Shown here one piece after another: positions 22,681 through 33,890 of a stretch of DNA of 64,000 nt; within the stretch, counting starts at the first letter, position 1; each line of letters begins with the position of its first letter. Source of the DNA: Taxillus chinensis (lineage: Eukaryota > Streptophyta > Magnoliopsida > Santalales > Loranthaceae). The notes below the pieces were generated by a model. It worked only from the letters and a program-made list of their open reading frames with translations. It made no database searches and was not told where the DNA came from. Position numbers and translations under genes: made by a program. Location of the stretch: contig CM042091.1 of NCBI GenBank assembly GCA_023512835.1, positions 40,066,107 through 40,130,106 of the forward strand, written 5' to 3'.

Positions 22681-23916
22681 GGTATCGTGAATTCAACGAG
22701 GGTGTAACAAGCGATGATAAGGCGGGATGCCCAAAGTTTGACCAAAGTCCAGATAGGGAGAAGTCAGTGCATGAGACAAGTGAGGCTGACTTAGAAGATA
22801 AGGTCGATTTACCTGAAGATATCCTTCGACTGTTGGAAAGGGAAGACCAGTTCAAGACCCCAAGTGAGGACCCTATAGAAACAGTGAATGTGGGAACAGA
22901 CACAAAACCAAAAAGGCTTAAAGTAAGTTCTTCATTATCCGCGGAGATCAAGGAGCAGTTGATTGAATTGTTGACCAGTTTCAAGGATGTGTTCGCCTGG
23001 TCCTATCAAGATATGCCGGGTCTGAATCCAGATATCGTGCAACATCAAATACCATTGAAGCCAGAATGTCCGTCGGTCCAGCAGAAGTTACGAAGGATGA
23101 GGCCGCAGATGATATTGAAGATCAAAGAGGAGATCAAAAAAGCAATGGGATGCCGGTTTCCTTAGTGTTGCTCATTATCCGGAATGGGTGGCGAACATTG
23201 TGCTAGTGCCGAAAAAAGGAGGAAAAATCCGTGTATGCGTCGATTACCGAGATCTAAATAAGGCGAGCCCAAAAGATAACTTTCCACTCCCACATATTGA
23301 TACTCTGGTGGACAACACGGCGAAGCATGCTTTGTTTTCATTTATGGATGGATTCTCGGGCTATAACCAAATCCAGATGGCCCCTGAGCACAAGGAGCGG
23401 ATGACTTTCATGACATTATGGGGTACATTCTGTTACAATGTGATGCCATTCGGACTCAAGAATGTGGGAGCCACTTATCAAAGAGCCATGGTGACATTGT
23501 TTCACGATATGATGCATAAAGAGGTGGAAGTGTACGTGGATGACATGATAGCCAAATCAGCAAGTATGGAAAGTCATGTTGAGGTACTCCGTAAACTGTT
23601 CCAAAGATTACGAAAGTATCAACTCAAGTTGAATCCGGAGAAGTGTACTTTTGGTGCTACATCGGGTAAGCTATTGGGCTTCATAGTCAGTGAGAAAGGG
23701 ATAGAGATTGACCCTGACAAGATTCGAGCTATCCAGGAGATGTCACCACCAACCACTGTTAGGGAAGTTAGAAGTTTCCTGGGGCATTTGAATTACATCG
23801 CTAGGTTCATTTCACAATTGACGGCCACATGTGAACCATTATTTAAATCACTACGAAAGGACAATCCAGAAGTTTGGAATGAAGCATGTCAGGAGGCCTT
23901 TGACAAAATCAAGTAA
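22680..23916 (+). pseudogene. Ogre reverse transcriptase, one frameshift and one stop
   Basis: It copies element RNA into DNA. After an acidic linker, the frame enters the RT with QQKLRRMRP. It is interrupted by one extra A in the run at 23136-23141, then continues with VLVPKKGGKIRVCVDYRDLN, FPLPHIDTLVD, FSFMDGFSGYNQIQMAPE and MPFGLKNVGATYQRAM. The catalytic motif YVDDM is at 23533-23547, followed by LNPEKCTFG and LGFIVSEKGIEIDPDKI. All core RT motifs are present with intact aspartates. The TAA at 23914 replaces what is usually Gln in KIKQYL. Confidence 0.92.
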
Positions 23917-23919
23917 TAC

Positions 23920-24828
23920 TTGATAAATCCACCAATCCTGGTTCCACCGGTACCTAACAAGCCACTCATCCTCTATTTAACTGTCCAAGGCTCATTAATG
24001 GGTTCTGTATTGGGACAGCATGATGCCTTGGGAAGAAAGGAGCAAGCAATTTATTACCTGAGCAAGAAGTTCACCCCTGGCGAAGCGAAGTACACTCCAT
24101 TGGAAAAGGCTTGTTGCGCTCTGGTTTGGACTGTCCGTCGATTACGGCAGTACACCCTCTATCATACGACATGGCTTATCGCAAAGCATGACCCGCTCAA
24201 ATACTTACTGGAGAAACCATCAATTTCCGGGAGGATCGCTAAGTGGCAGTTATTGTTATCCGAGTATGACATTGTGCATGTGCCTCAGAAAGCCATAAAA
24301 GGAAGCGTTATAGCAGATTATTTGGCAGAAAGGGCTTTGGAAGACTACGAGCCTATGAATGTTGGATTTCCTGATGAGCACATCAATATCATTGAAGAAG
24401 AGTCTGACTCGTGGATTATGTGGTTTGACGGTGCCTCCAGTCTGTTGGGACATGGTATTGGGGCCATCCTGATATCCCCAAAGGGTGAGCACTTCCCCAT
24501 GGCTGCTAAGCTAACATTCCCCTGCACAAATAATGTGGCCGAGTATGAAGCTTGTTTGATGGGTCTTCAAGAAGCTATTAACCGAGAAATCAAAAAGTTA
24601 CAAGTCTTCGGAGATTCAGCCCTTGTGATTTACCAAGTCAGGAATGAATGGGAAACCAGGAATCACAAATTGATCCCGTATCAGAAGCTTATCTCTAGAC
24701 TGACTGAGCATTTTGAAGAGATTACCTTTGAGCACATGCCAAGAGAGCATAATCAGATTCCCGATGCATTGGCAACCCTAGCCTCTCTCATCCGACTGGA
24801 TACAAAAGCTGGAGGTTCAATCCTTTGA
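23920..24828 (+). pseudogene. Ogre dual RNase H region
   Basis: The first half is the ordinary gypsy RNase H (LILYLTVQGSLMG, AIYYLSKKF, YTPLEKACCALVW). The second (from about 24415) is a separate archaeal-type RNase H. It has the four acidic positions in order: Asp in WFDGASS, Glu in NNVAEYEACLMGL, Asp in VFGDSALVI, and Asp in IPDALATLA. This added domain is a known marker of the Tat lineage. The frame ends TGA at 24826. Two one-base insertions near 24800-24860 separate it from the integrase. Confidence 0.9.
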
Positions 24829-26141
24829 CATTCATATACGAGACACGCCGACTCCACTGTATGGCTATTGAAGGAGATCCGGAAGAAAAGCCTTGGTATC
24901 GTGATCTCAAGCAATACCTACTCAAACAAGAATATCCTGAAGGTGCGTCCGACACAGATAAGAGGAACATCCGGCGGGCTGCAACCAAATATTACCTTGA
25001 CGGCTCTATCCTATATCGACGAAATCACGATATGGTACTTCTACGTTGTGTCGAAAAGGAAGAGTCGTCACAACTAATGAAGGAGCTTCACGAAGGGAGC
25101 TGCGGTTCACATGCAAACGGGTATGCATTAGCAAGACAAATTATGAGAATGGGTTACTACTGGGTCACAATGGAGAAAGACTGCATTGATTATGTACGCA
25201 AGTGTTTCAAATGTCAGATATATGGTGATCGGATTCACGCACCCTCATCTCAGTTGCATGTGATAACTTCACCATGGCCTTTCTCGCTCTGGGGCATGGA
25301 CGTCATCGGACCTATATCACCGAAAGCATCTAATGGACATCGCTTCATCTTGGTGGCCATTTATTACTTCACTAAATGGGTGGAAGCCGCATCCTACGCC
25401 AATGTGACACAAGCAGTGGTGATCAAGTTTGTTCGCAACAATATCATTTGCCGTTATGGGCTACCAGAGCAAATTATCACAGATAACGCAACAAACTTGA
25501 ACAAACGAATGATGGGTAATCTGTGTGAGCAGTTCAAGATCCAGCACCGAAATTCAACCCCATACAGACCCAAGATGAATGGGGCAGTCGAAGCAGCTAA
25601 CAAGAATATCAAGAATATTATTAGAAAGATGACTGAGACATACAAGGATTGGCATGAGAAGTTGCCTTATGCATTACATGCATACCGCACCTCGGTGCGT
25701 ACATCAACTGGGGCAACTCCGTTCTCATTAGTTTATGGAATGGAAGCGGTGTTACCGATAGAAATGGAGATTCCCTCCTTACGCATACTCAAGGACACAC
25801 AGTTGGATGAAGCAGAGTGGGTTCAAAGCCGGTACGAACAACTGAATTTTGTGGAAGAAAAGCGCATCGCAGCAATAAATAGAGGCCGTTTGTACCAGCA
25901 GAGGATGATGAAAAGTTATGACAAGAAGGTGAAGCCTTGAACTTTTCAAGAGGGAGAGCTTGTACGTAAGAAGATCTTGCCTATCCAAGCTGACCACAGG
26001 GGCAAGTGGACACCTAATTATGAAGGTCCGTACGTCATCAAAAGAGCTTTCTCCAGCGGAGCATTAATCCTTGTCAAAATGGATGGAAATGAGCTACCAA
26101 ATCCGATCAACAGTGATGCCGTAAAGAAATTCTATGCCTGA
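24825..26141 (+). pseudogene. Ogre integrase, one in-frame stop
   Basis: It inserts the DNA copy into the genome. The zinc-binding HHCC region (LHEGSCGSHANGYALARQI ... CIDYVRKCFKCQ) is complete. Catalytic residues are the Asp of WGMDVIGP, the Asp of IITDNATNLN and the Glu of NGAVEAANKN. GATPFSLVYGMEAVLP follows. A TGA at 25938 falls where a CGA would fit, and the same frame then runs on (LVRKKILPIQADHRGKW, YEGPYVIKRAFS) to the natural TGA at 26139-26141. No chromodomain is present, as expected for Tat. Confidence 0.92.
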
Positions 26142-26540
26142 CTCCTGTTACAATATTGTATTGGATTAGGATCAACAAGTAATCAAACAACTTTATCCAT
26201 GTCACACCTTTCATTGAAGTCCCATGATGACGCCCTACACTGAGGCATTTCCTATTCAAATACCTCCACCCCTACTTAGCCTAAAGTCCCAAAGAAAAAA
26301 AAAAGAAAAAAAAACAAGTGCTCAACCAATACTAGTAGCCCAATTTGTCAACATTTAGTGACGCCCTATCCTCAATAATGACCTTTGTAGCAAAAAAAAA
26401 ACCAAACATTTTCTCTAACCTTCTATCCCCGCCAAAAGCCGACTGCCAATACCTAAACCTGTCCAGAGTCCTTGATTACATGGATGATCTTTTTCTCAAT
26501 CTGATATAAGTAACAGGACATCTCGAAACAGAGAGCGGAC
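26142..26540 (+). other. Ogre 3' untranslated region, unique part
   Basis: Non-coding stretch with A-rich runs between the integrase stop and the first tandem-repeat block. No reading frame is supported. Confidence 0.5.
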
Positions 26541-26840
26541 TTAGTGAAAACCTGAAAGGGCGCTAAGGGTAAAATACAAAGCTCAAAAAAAAAAAGTGAA
26601 GCCGGATTTAGTGAAAACCTGAAAGGGCACTAAAGGTAAAATACAAAGGCGACAAGAAAGCCGAACTTAGTGAAAACCCGAAAGGGCACTAAGGGTAAAA
26701 TACAAAGGCAAAACAAAAAAAAAAAAAAAATCGGACTTAGTGAAAACCCGAAAGGGCACTAAGGGTAAAATACAAAGGCAAAAAAAAATTGGACTTAGTG
26801 AAAACCTGAAAGGGCGCTAAGGACAAAGCAAAGACAACAA
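26535..26840 (+). repeat. Ogre 3' UTR tandem repeat A, five copies
   Basis: The motif CGGACTTAGTGAAAACC plus GAAAGGGC(A/G)CTAAGGGTAAAATACAAA occurs with TTAGTG at 26541, 26608, 26667, 26737 and 26795. Spacings of 67, 59, 70 and 58 bp vary mainly through the length of a poly-A tract between units. Repeats of this kind in the 3' UTR are a known feature of Ogre. Confidence 0.85.
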
Positions 26841-27748
26841 AATGAGAGTCCAACGATGCGACATCCGACACTTGGGGTTAGAGATGATCATAGAATCAAG
26901 ATGAAGCAGCTAGTAGAGCAGTCACATATTACAAGGAAGAGAAGGACTTTGGTCAAACTAAAGGCACACCCAACTCAAAATTGCGCCTCACGCTTTTCAA
27001 GAAGTTAGGTTTTGTTTGTTAAAGTTAAGCATGTTGTGCTTTATATGATGTGATTATGATAAATTGAGATCATGCTCATAAATTCTTTTTCAAAATGTTT
27101 GGTTTTAAAAATTTTATCTCGCTGTAGAGTGAAACCTTCCAAAGTCCTAATAGACTTCCCCAAGGGTTGCCTCACAGGAAGAAGTTGCTACGAAGAATTA
27201 TGAGGTAACACCAAGGCCCCATGGACATAATCCCTAAAAAGGACTAAATCATGGCAATAGATAATGGAAAAAACGATAGCCCATCATTGAAGCCAGCAAC
27301 GTCTGCAGAAGCCTAGCTCATGACAACTGTTGTTCCGATGAAGCCAACAGAACCCCGAGAAGAACTAAGCAGTGAAAGTCAAAGCATCATGACACTCCAT
27401 CAAGAGCTCTACCTCAACGAAGGATGGGATCACAAAGTGCTTGGGACATTTAACCCTTCCCTTTCCCCTTGGATTTTCAATAAGAATGTTAAAATTCCCA
27501 TGCATCCATGCACATGCATCATACGTTCACATATTCTATGCATGCTTTTGCACTTTGTGACTGCATTTTCAGGGACCCTGTACAATGTGGAGTTTTCATT
27601 TCAAGACTATCTCGAGTCACAGCCAAGCACCGGATATCCCTCAAGCCTTTCGACCCCCTTTTGAAGTCCAAATTTTTTAACATCCATCTCAAAAGTTTTT
27701 CATTTCCCATTTTAGCTTTTCGGACTTCACGTTTTTTTTAATTCCTGT
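26841..27748 (+). other. Ogre 3' UTR between the repeat blocks
   Basis: No conserved protein is visible. A 114-codon open frame (27320-27664) has no recognisable domain and ATG-rich, low-complexity sequence, so I treat it as chance. Confidence 0.45.
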
Positions 27749-27750
27749 TA

Positions 27751-28260
27751 ATCTCAAGGATTTTTCACTCCTGTTTTAAACCTCAAGGGCTTTTTAATTC
27801 CAAGTTTTAAAATTCCCGTTAATCTCAAGGATTTTTCATTCCTGTTTTAAACCTCAAGGGCTTTTCAATTCCAAGTTTTAAAATTTCCGTTAATCTCAAG
27901 GATTTTTCATTCCTGTTTGAAACCTCAAAGGCTTTTCAATTCCAAGTTTTACAATTCCCATTAATCTCAAAGATTTTTCATTCCTGTTTTACACCTCAAG
28001 GGCCTTTCAATTTCAAGTTTTTAAATTCCTGTTAATCTCAAGGATTTTTCATTCCTGTTTTAAACTTCAAGAGCCCTTCAATTCTGAGTTTTTAAATTCC
28101 TGTTAATCTCAAGGATTTTTCATTCCTGTTTTACACCTCAAGGGCCTTTCAATTCCAAGTTTTTAAATTCCTGTTAATCTCAAGGATTTTTCATTCCTGT
28201 TTTACACCTCAAGGGCTTTTCGTTTCAAGTTTTCAACTCCATGTCAACCTCAAGGGCGTT
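27751..28260 (+). repeat. Ogre 3' UTR tandem repeat B, 71-bp period
   Basis: The word ATCTCAAGGATTTTTCA starts at 27751, 27822, 27893, 27964, 28035, 28106 and 28177, exactly 71 bp apart each time. A degenerate eighth unit begins near 28248. Each unit also contains CCTCAAGGGC and TTCAATTCCAAGTTTT. It is a regular seven-copy array. Arrays of this kind in Ogre are known sources of satellite DNA. Confidence 0.92.
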
Positions 28261-28448
28261 TTATTTCGTGTCTCAAATTTTTGTTTACTTCAAGAGCCTC
28301 TCCATTTTCCCAAGTGTTTGCCTTCCTCGACACAAAACCCAAGTCCTTCGAACCATCCTTTGGCAACAGGTAAGCCAGGTAAGCAGTCCAACCCGTCCAA
28401 AATAAATCCGTCCTATCTTTGTGCATCATTTGTATACAAACAATACAC

Positions 28449-28460
28449 AAAGAGGGGCAG
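28449..28460 (+). other. Ogre polypurine tract
   Basis: AAAGAGGGGCAG followed by one C precedes the TG of the 3' LTR. The same tract, reversed, borders the LTR end at 39251, which ties that fragment to the same lineage. Confidence 0.85.
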
Positions 28461-28461
28461 C

Positions 28462-31273
28462 TGTTGGACCCTAATTTGTCCGGGTTGGACATATTTTATC
28501 AAATGCAATTTTCTTCGATGCCGCCTCGTTTGTTGAAATTTTGCAGAACGATGGAGTTGTGATCGCTGAGCCGTAAGTGCTCAATTTCAAGAAATCATGC
28601 GAAAGGCCCTCACTTGCCAAAGAGCCGGTCTTGGATGATAGAAAATCAAATTCGAGGATCAACGCCATCAACCGCGCTCAATTCTGAGGTCAAATGAAGA
28701 AATATAGCTAAAACAGCGTTTGGACCCCAGCAACGGTCAAAACGGTAATTGACCTTCTACACGGCTCCCCGGACCAAGTCATGAACCTCATAATCTCATT
28801 CTACTCGTCGTTCTAAGAATTTTGACATATATATTGTATATATTTGCTCCCGGGGCCTTTTCCATTAAAAATAAAAATAAATACGTTTTTCGGTAACAAA
28901 TAATCTCAGTACAGGCGTTCCGTAAAAATGAGATCGTTTTCAAAAAAATTGGCGCGGGGTCGCTCGTCCTGACGCCCCGAATCCAAAAATAATTTTTTCG
29001 AGATGTTTTGAAGTCCGGGCCGTCCTACCGATCCCGAAAACCGAAGAACATCAGTTAAAAACCCAAAAAAAACAATAACTTTTCTGCTTTTATTTTCTTT
29101 TCCTGCCCACCCAGGCCAGATGTCATCGTGTCATGGGCTTACCAATAAAAAAAACAAATAACAAAAAAAGAAACAAGAAAAAATAAAAACAAAATAAAAA
29201 CAAAAACAAAAAACGAGGCGGTCAACTATCCTCGTTTTCTCCCTCTTCCTCTCTTCTCTTTCACGTTTCTTTTTCCCAGACGCAGAGATGCAGGCGCAGT
29301 GATGCAGATGCAGGCATACGGACCTCCCACAGTGGTATGGCTCTCTTCCTCTTTTCCCTTCCCATATTTGCCCTTCTTTGCCGAAACAAGCTTTCCTCGG
29401 CACGTTCGGCCGTGCCTCCCCACGCTCTACTGGCCGCGCCTCCCCATGCCCTGCCGGCCGCAGTCCAAACCACCCATCCAAGCCACGCCCAAGCAACCCT
29501 AAACCCTATACCTTTCCTCTATTTAAGGATCCCTCAACCGATTGACCACAACAGGCTCTCCTCTCCTCCAAAATTCCAAAATCCGAAAAACATCAAATTC
29601 CCCTTCTTCGCCTCCTTCTTCCAGAGCCCCCCCTCTCCCTGGCCGGAAATCATCCCGCCGGCCAGTGTGGAGTACCCCTTGTCCGTTCCCCCATAAAATA
29701 TCACATACTCCCGTCCCCAAAGGCAGTACAGAGGCCTCCTTAGGTCCATAGCCGGCTATCATTACTGTCACCCAATCTACTGCGTGACACCGTTTCAAGC
29801 CAATCCAATGTCCCGCGACTGCCAGCTGGGGCCAGAGGAAGACACCCAGTCTAGCGAAGGAACCTGCTTGGAGAAGAAGAAAATTTCGTGTGTGTGCTCC
29901 ATCAAAGGCCGGATGCCCAAAGCCCCATCGCGGAGCTCGCTGCTGTCTTCTATCTATTTGTGATTTCGAGCAACCTGGTGTGCCACCTTCGCAGGCCGCG
30001 TCGGAAGAAGGGATCGCCAAGTCGCCTGGGTTGGTTGTTAGTTTCCTTCACTGTCAATATTTTTGTGCTTTGGTTGAGTTTGAAGGTTTCCCATTGATGT
30101 TTTTGCTTTGTTTTATCCTAATTGGTGTTCTATTCTTGGTGATGCGTTTGGGTTGCTGCTCTGGTTTGGGTTTTATCTGTCATGGTGTGTTCTTGGGGTT
30201 GACGAGTGACTAAGGCTTCCTTCTCTGTTATGATTGCTTGTACACGTTTCTGGGTGTGTTTTTTTTCGGTTGACGGTTTGGTCTTGTTTTCTAATGTTGG
30301 TTTGGTTCGGTTAGGTTTCACTTTAAATAAAAAAGAAAACAGCATCTCTTTACAAAATAAAAACGTTTGAGGTCTAATTGTTCGTAGTTTAATTTGGTCT
30401 GGTTTCATTCTCTGCTTAAAAAAAAAACAGTATCCTTATACAAAACAAAAACGTTTGAGGTCTGGTTGTTCATGGTTTGGTTGTTTTCTAATTCTGGTTT
30501 CAAAAAAAAAAAAAACAGCATCTTCTTTCAAAAAAAGAAAAAAAAACGCCGCAGTCTGGCTCGTTTGGCTTTGCGTTGTCTTGTTGTTTTGGTTTGGTTT
30601 TTGAGTTTTGGTTTGGCCCGGTCCACTCTTTGTTTTAACCAAAGTAGCATCTTCACGTTGGGGGTTTCTGAGTTTGGTGAGGCTTATGCTGTGATTTGTT
30701 TTGGTTTCCTGTGGCTTATATTCTGGGTATGTTGACTATGTTTTGTTTGGTCCACTGTGTGTCGTTTTGTTTTCTGTTCTTTCCTTGGTTGACGCCAGTT
30801 TTACAACACCTTAGGTTGTACCTTGTACTGTTTACTTTCACTTTGTATTTTCGTTCATATGTACAGCTTACCTGCTTTATTTATTTATCTTTATCAAGCC
30901 TTAGGCAAGCGTTAGTGTGGCCATTGAGAATTTTGTATATGTGGGTTCATGACCCAACACAATTGTAATTTGTAAATGAGTATAGTAGAAAAAGAGAGAG
31001 AAAGAAAAAAAACAACAAACAAAAAAAAAAGAGAAAAAAAAAAAGAGGAAAAGGAAAAGTGAGTATACTTTTTGTTTTGTGGATGACACACTATCACACA
31101 CTACACTTGTTTTTTTTAAAATTATTTATTTATGTATTTTCCTAAAAAAAAACATAAAAAAATGATTTCTACAAAAGAGGGGGTTTTTCTACCTAATAAA
31201 AAAATAATAATAAAGAAAACAACAAAAAAACAAACAAATGAATGTTTTTTTTTTCAAAAAAAAAGGGGTTTTC

Positions 31274-31311
<38 letters not shown>

Positions 31312-32078
31312 AAAACAAAGCAAAAACAAAAAAAAACAAAAGGGGTAAACAAAACAAAAGCTTTCAAACACTTTTTTTTCAAAAGGGATTTTTTTTAAAC
31401 GATTTTTGGCCAAAAAAAAAAAACCTTTTTCTCAAACACTTGGGCCTTTCAAATGTTTGGGCTTCTCAATATTTTGGGCTTTCAAAAAACATTTTCAAAC
31501 ACATGGGCTTTACAACATTTGGGCTTTTCAACACTTATCTTTCTTTTATCATTTCTTAGCCTTTCAATAATCATTTAGTTTAGCACTTATAATTAATTTA
31601 ACTTTGGTTTTTTCTTTAGACTTTCAGATAACTTAGATTTAAGTAAATAGATAAAAACCAAGCATATCAAACAAAACAAAACAACAAGGATCAAATCATT
31701 AAAACTTCCTTTAGATGTTCAGGGTAAATTGGACTTAATTTCATTTTAACAAATAACTTAGAAATAACAATGGTAGACTTTTAGGCCATAGGAAATTCAA
31801 CTTAGCTTTTTAGACCTGCCAACTTTAAACAAAACAAGTTAGAAATCTCACAATCTTAAGATAGGTACCGAAAGGGCGTTGTGGGGGTGTTAGCCCTTCC
31901 CTACGCGTAATCAACTCCCGAGCCCATCCCCAGTGGCATAGATAATTTAGTTTTAGGTGACCAACCGCACCCCAAAAACGGTTGGTGGCGACTCTGTATT
32001 TTTCACCATTCGGATGAAGGTTGGGAGGAACCGCACCCCAAAAGCGGTTTCCCTCCCGGACGAAATCCGGTGATGACA
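28462..32078 (+). repeat. Ogre 3' LTR
   Basis: A 3,617-bp partner of 13128-16751, with the same blocks in the same order. Differences include homopolymer lengths, a short deletion near 30745 and scattered transitions. It ends TGATGACA at 32078, followed by the target duplication CCTTT. Confidence 0.93.
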
Positions 32079-32083
32079 CCTTT

Positions 32084-32828
32084 ATTATCACGAGAGCTCA
32101 TGCTCCTAAGGAGAAAATTATAATTACTTTTTGTGGCCTATTCAATATTTGTCGAATTGTATCTGCATAAACCCTTAGGGTTAAGCGAGCTTCTGCAACA
32201 GAGTCACATTGGCATTCTACTTACATTGTCGATGTCGTTGCACAGATGAGATTAGCCTTTTCCCTCATCCTTGTTTGCTCCAATAATAGACAATGCTTAT
32301 GAGCTGTTAGTTCATCTACGGTAAAGAGTAGTCTTGTAATCTCAGCCCGTACCCTTTGTCGATCTTTATCTCGCGTGGTGCTAGATTCGAGTATATACAC
32401 GCGAGGGTTGGATGATTCCATATTGTTGCACTGCTTTTTATAAAGATTATCTTCTCCTACTGTTCACATTTTATATATATTACTTGCTTAGAGTACGGCT
32501 ACTTCAACAATGATAATGATATTATAATTGATGTAAGTTCTTAAATGTCAAAATAGGCTTGTTCCCTCATCAATCAAAATCATATTAATCGCTTCCTATA
32601 GATATAAAATATTGACTAAGATTTGTGGTTTCACATTCTAAAAGTCGTCCTAAACATTATCATCAATATTATTATCTTTTATTTATTATGTTTGCGATAT
32701 CATTCTTATTATATGATCAAAACTCTAGGGTTCTACAATGGGGTTAAAAGCATAATTTTATTTAAAAGGAATATGTGAAATAAAACACACCATACAAATT
32801 TCAAACTATGATAGAGTTAAGCGGTTTT
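32084..32828. other. Sequence on the right of the Ogre insertion
   Basis: Joined to 13084-13122 across the Ogre insertion, this would be the internal 3' region of the minus-strand gypsy element whose LTR starts near 13083. A 66-codon minus frame (32221-32421) is charged and helical in look but unrecognised. The rest is AT-rich and has no gene. Confidence 0.4.
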
Positions 32829-33437
32829 CTAGATGTCGTCTAGATTTGATGACCCAGCTTCAGTTTCCCAAAGGTCCTTTGGAATAGCACCTTCATGTGT
32901 TGGCTTATACTTTTCCATTTTCTTTAGCAGATCATTTGCGCTATTGCTAACGATGATGATCCTATTTTGTGATGGTTTAATGAAACCTTCTTCGATAGCA
33001 GTATTGATTCGGGATATAAAAGGGTCGTAAAATCCATTTATATTAAGTAAGCCTATTGGTTTATCATGGATACCTAGTTGAGCCCAGCTAACGATTTCCA
33101 TGAATTCCTCCATAGCTCCAAGGTCTCCAGGAAGTATAATGAAGCAATCAGAGTGTTTAACAACTTCTTCCTTTTGTTGATGGAGTTTGGAGATCACGTT
33201 TCCATGCTCTGAATGTATAGATACATGTCCTCCTACTGAGCGAATGACTTGAGACAAAAGCTCCAGAAGTCCAATAATTTCACTATTGCAGACAACGTCT
33301 AACCCTTTAGAGACAAGTTTCTCACCAAGTTCTATGGTTGCGATCTTGTAACACTCTTTCTTCCCAATGGTTTTTCCTCTAAGAACACCAACTCATTGGA
33401 ACCTTGAGTTTCGTGGTAGTTTATAGTAGGAAGCCAT
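32829..33437 (-). pseudogene. LOG-like cytokinin phosphoribohydrolase, intronless pseudogene
   Basis: LOG enzymes release active cytokinins from their riboside monophosphates in the cytosol. This locus keeps much of the family sequence: SYYKLPRNSRF at the start, GKKECYKIATIELGEKLVS, KHSDCFIILPG, EIVSWAQLGIHDKPIGLLN, and NRIIIVSNSANDLLKKMEKY. It is broken in several ways. A TGA stands at codon 15 (33393-33395) where CGA (Arg) is usual. The signature PGGYGTxEE reads PGDLGAMEE. The GGGS of the N-terminal half is lost. About 25 residues between the GGH and the HQ(R/Q)K segment are missing. Functional LOG genes have several introns and this has none, so a processed (retro)copy is likely, though no poly-A tail or duplication was found. 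Confidence 0.85.
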
Positions 33438-33890
33438 TTTTTTAACTTAAGAGAAATTGTTTATTTAGATCTATAACTATGAAAATGTGCATACTTCCAT
33501 TTATAGTGTTATTCATTGGGGTGGGTAATCTTATCGTTTAAGAAAAGCAAGATAAAAGATGACTTGACTGTGTTCTATAACCATAGGTGCATTAACTTCT
33601 ATATATAACAAGAGCATGGGTGGGTGCCTTTGGCATGTAGTATAAGGCATGCATGATATGGCGTCGATGCGTAATAAATCTATACCTATGTAGCTTTAGC
33701 ATGCCGTAATTGAAGTTAGGATTATTAAAGCATGGAGCAAGATGATAGGTATTTACTTGGGCATGAAAGAAGGGAATATATATCAAAAATAAAATAACCG
33801 TGATATATGAAAAATATAGGAGTTACTTAAACTTAAAATGGTAAGTGATAATAGTAAAATTTCATAAGATAACTATTTTAAATTAAGGGG
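33438..33890. other. Intergenic, nothing recognised
   Basis: Upstream side of the LOG pseudogene. AT-rich with no credible frame or repeat. Confidence 0.35.

Larger units (their letters stand above)
13123..32083 (+). mobile_element. Complete Ogre/Tat-type Ty3/gypsy retrotransposon
   Basis: The element at 13128-32078 (18,951 bp) is flanked by the perfect 5-bp duplication CCTTT (13123-13127 and 32079-32083). Both LTRs (3,624 and 3,617 bp) begin TGTTGGACCC and end GTGATGACA. Order of parts: primer site for tRNA-Arg, leader, ORF1, gag-pro, intron-like gap, RT, RNase H, a second archaeal-type RNase H, integrase, two tandem-repeat blocks, polypurine tract. Size, tRNA-Arg priming, ORF1, dual RNase H and a hypervariable 3' UTR are the known hallmarks of Ogre in the Tat lineage. 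Over the first 450 bp the LTRs differ by eye by about 2-3%, mostly transitions. Stops and frameshifts make it non-autonomous now. Confidence 0.95.

Noticed and set aside
27320..27664. 114-codon frame in the Ogre 3' UTR
   Set aside because: No known domain and low-complexity composition; lies between two tandem arrays downstream of the integrase stop.
26535..28260. CRISPR-like array of regular repeats
   Set aside because: Units are contiguous tandem copies without unique spacers, inside a plant retrotransposon 3' UTR.
32221..32421. 66-codon charged minus-strand frame as a gene
   Set aside because: Short and unrecognised, located in probable retroelement remains; recorded only as part of the flanking region.
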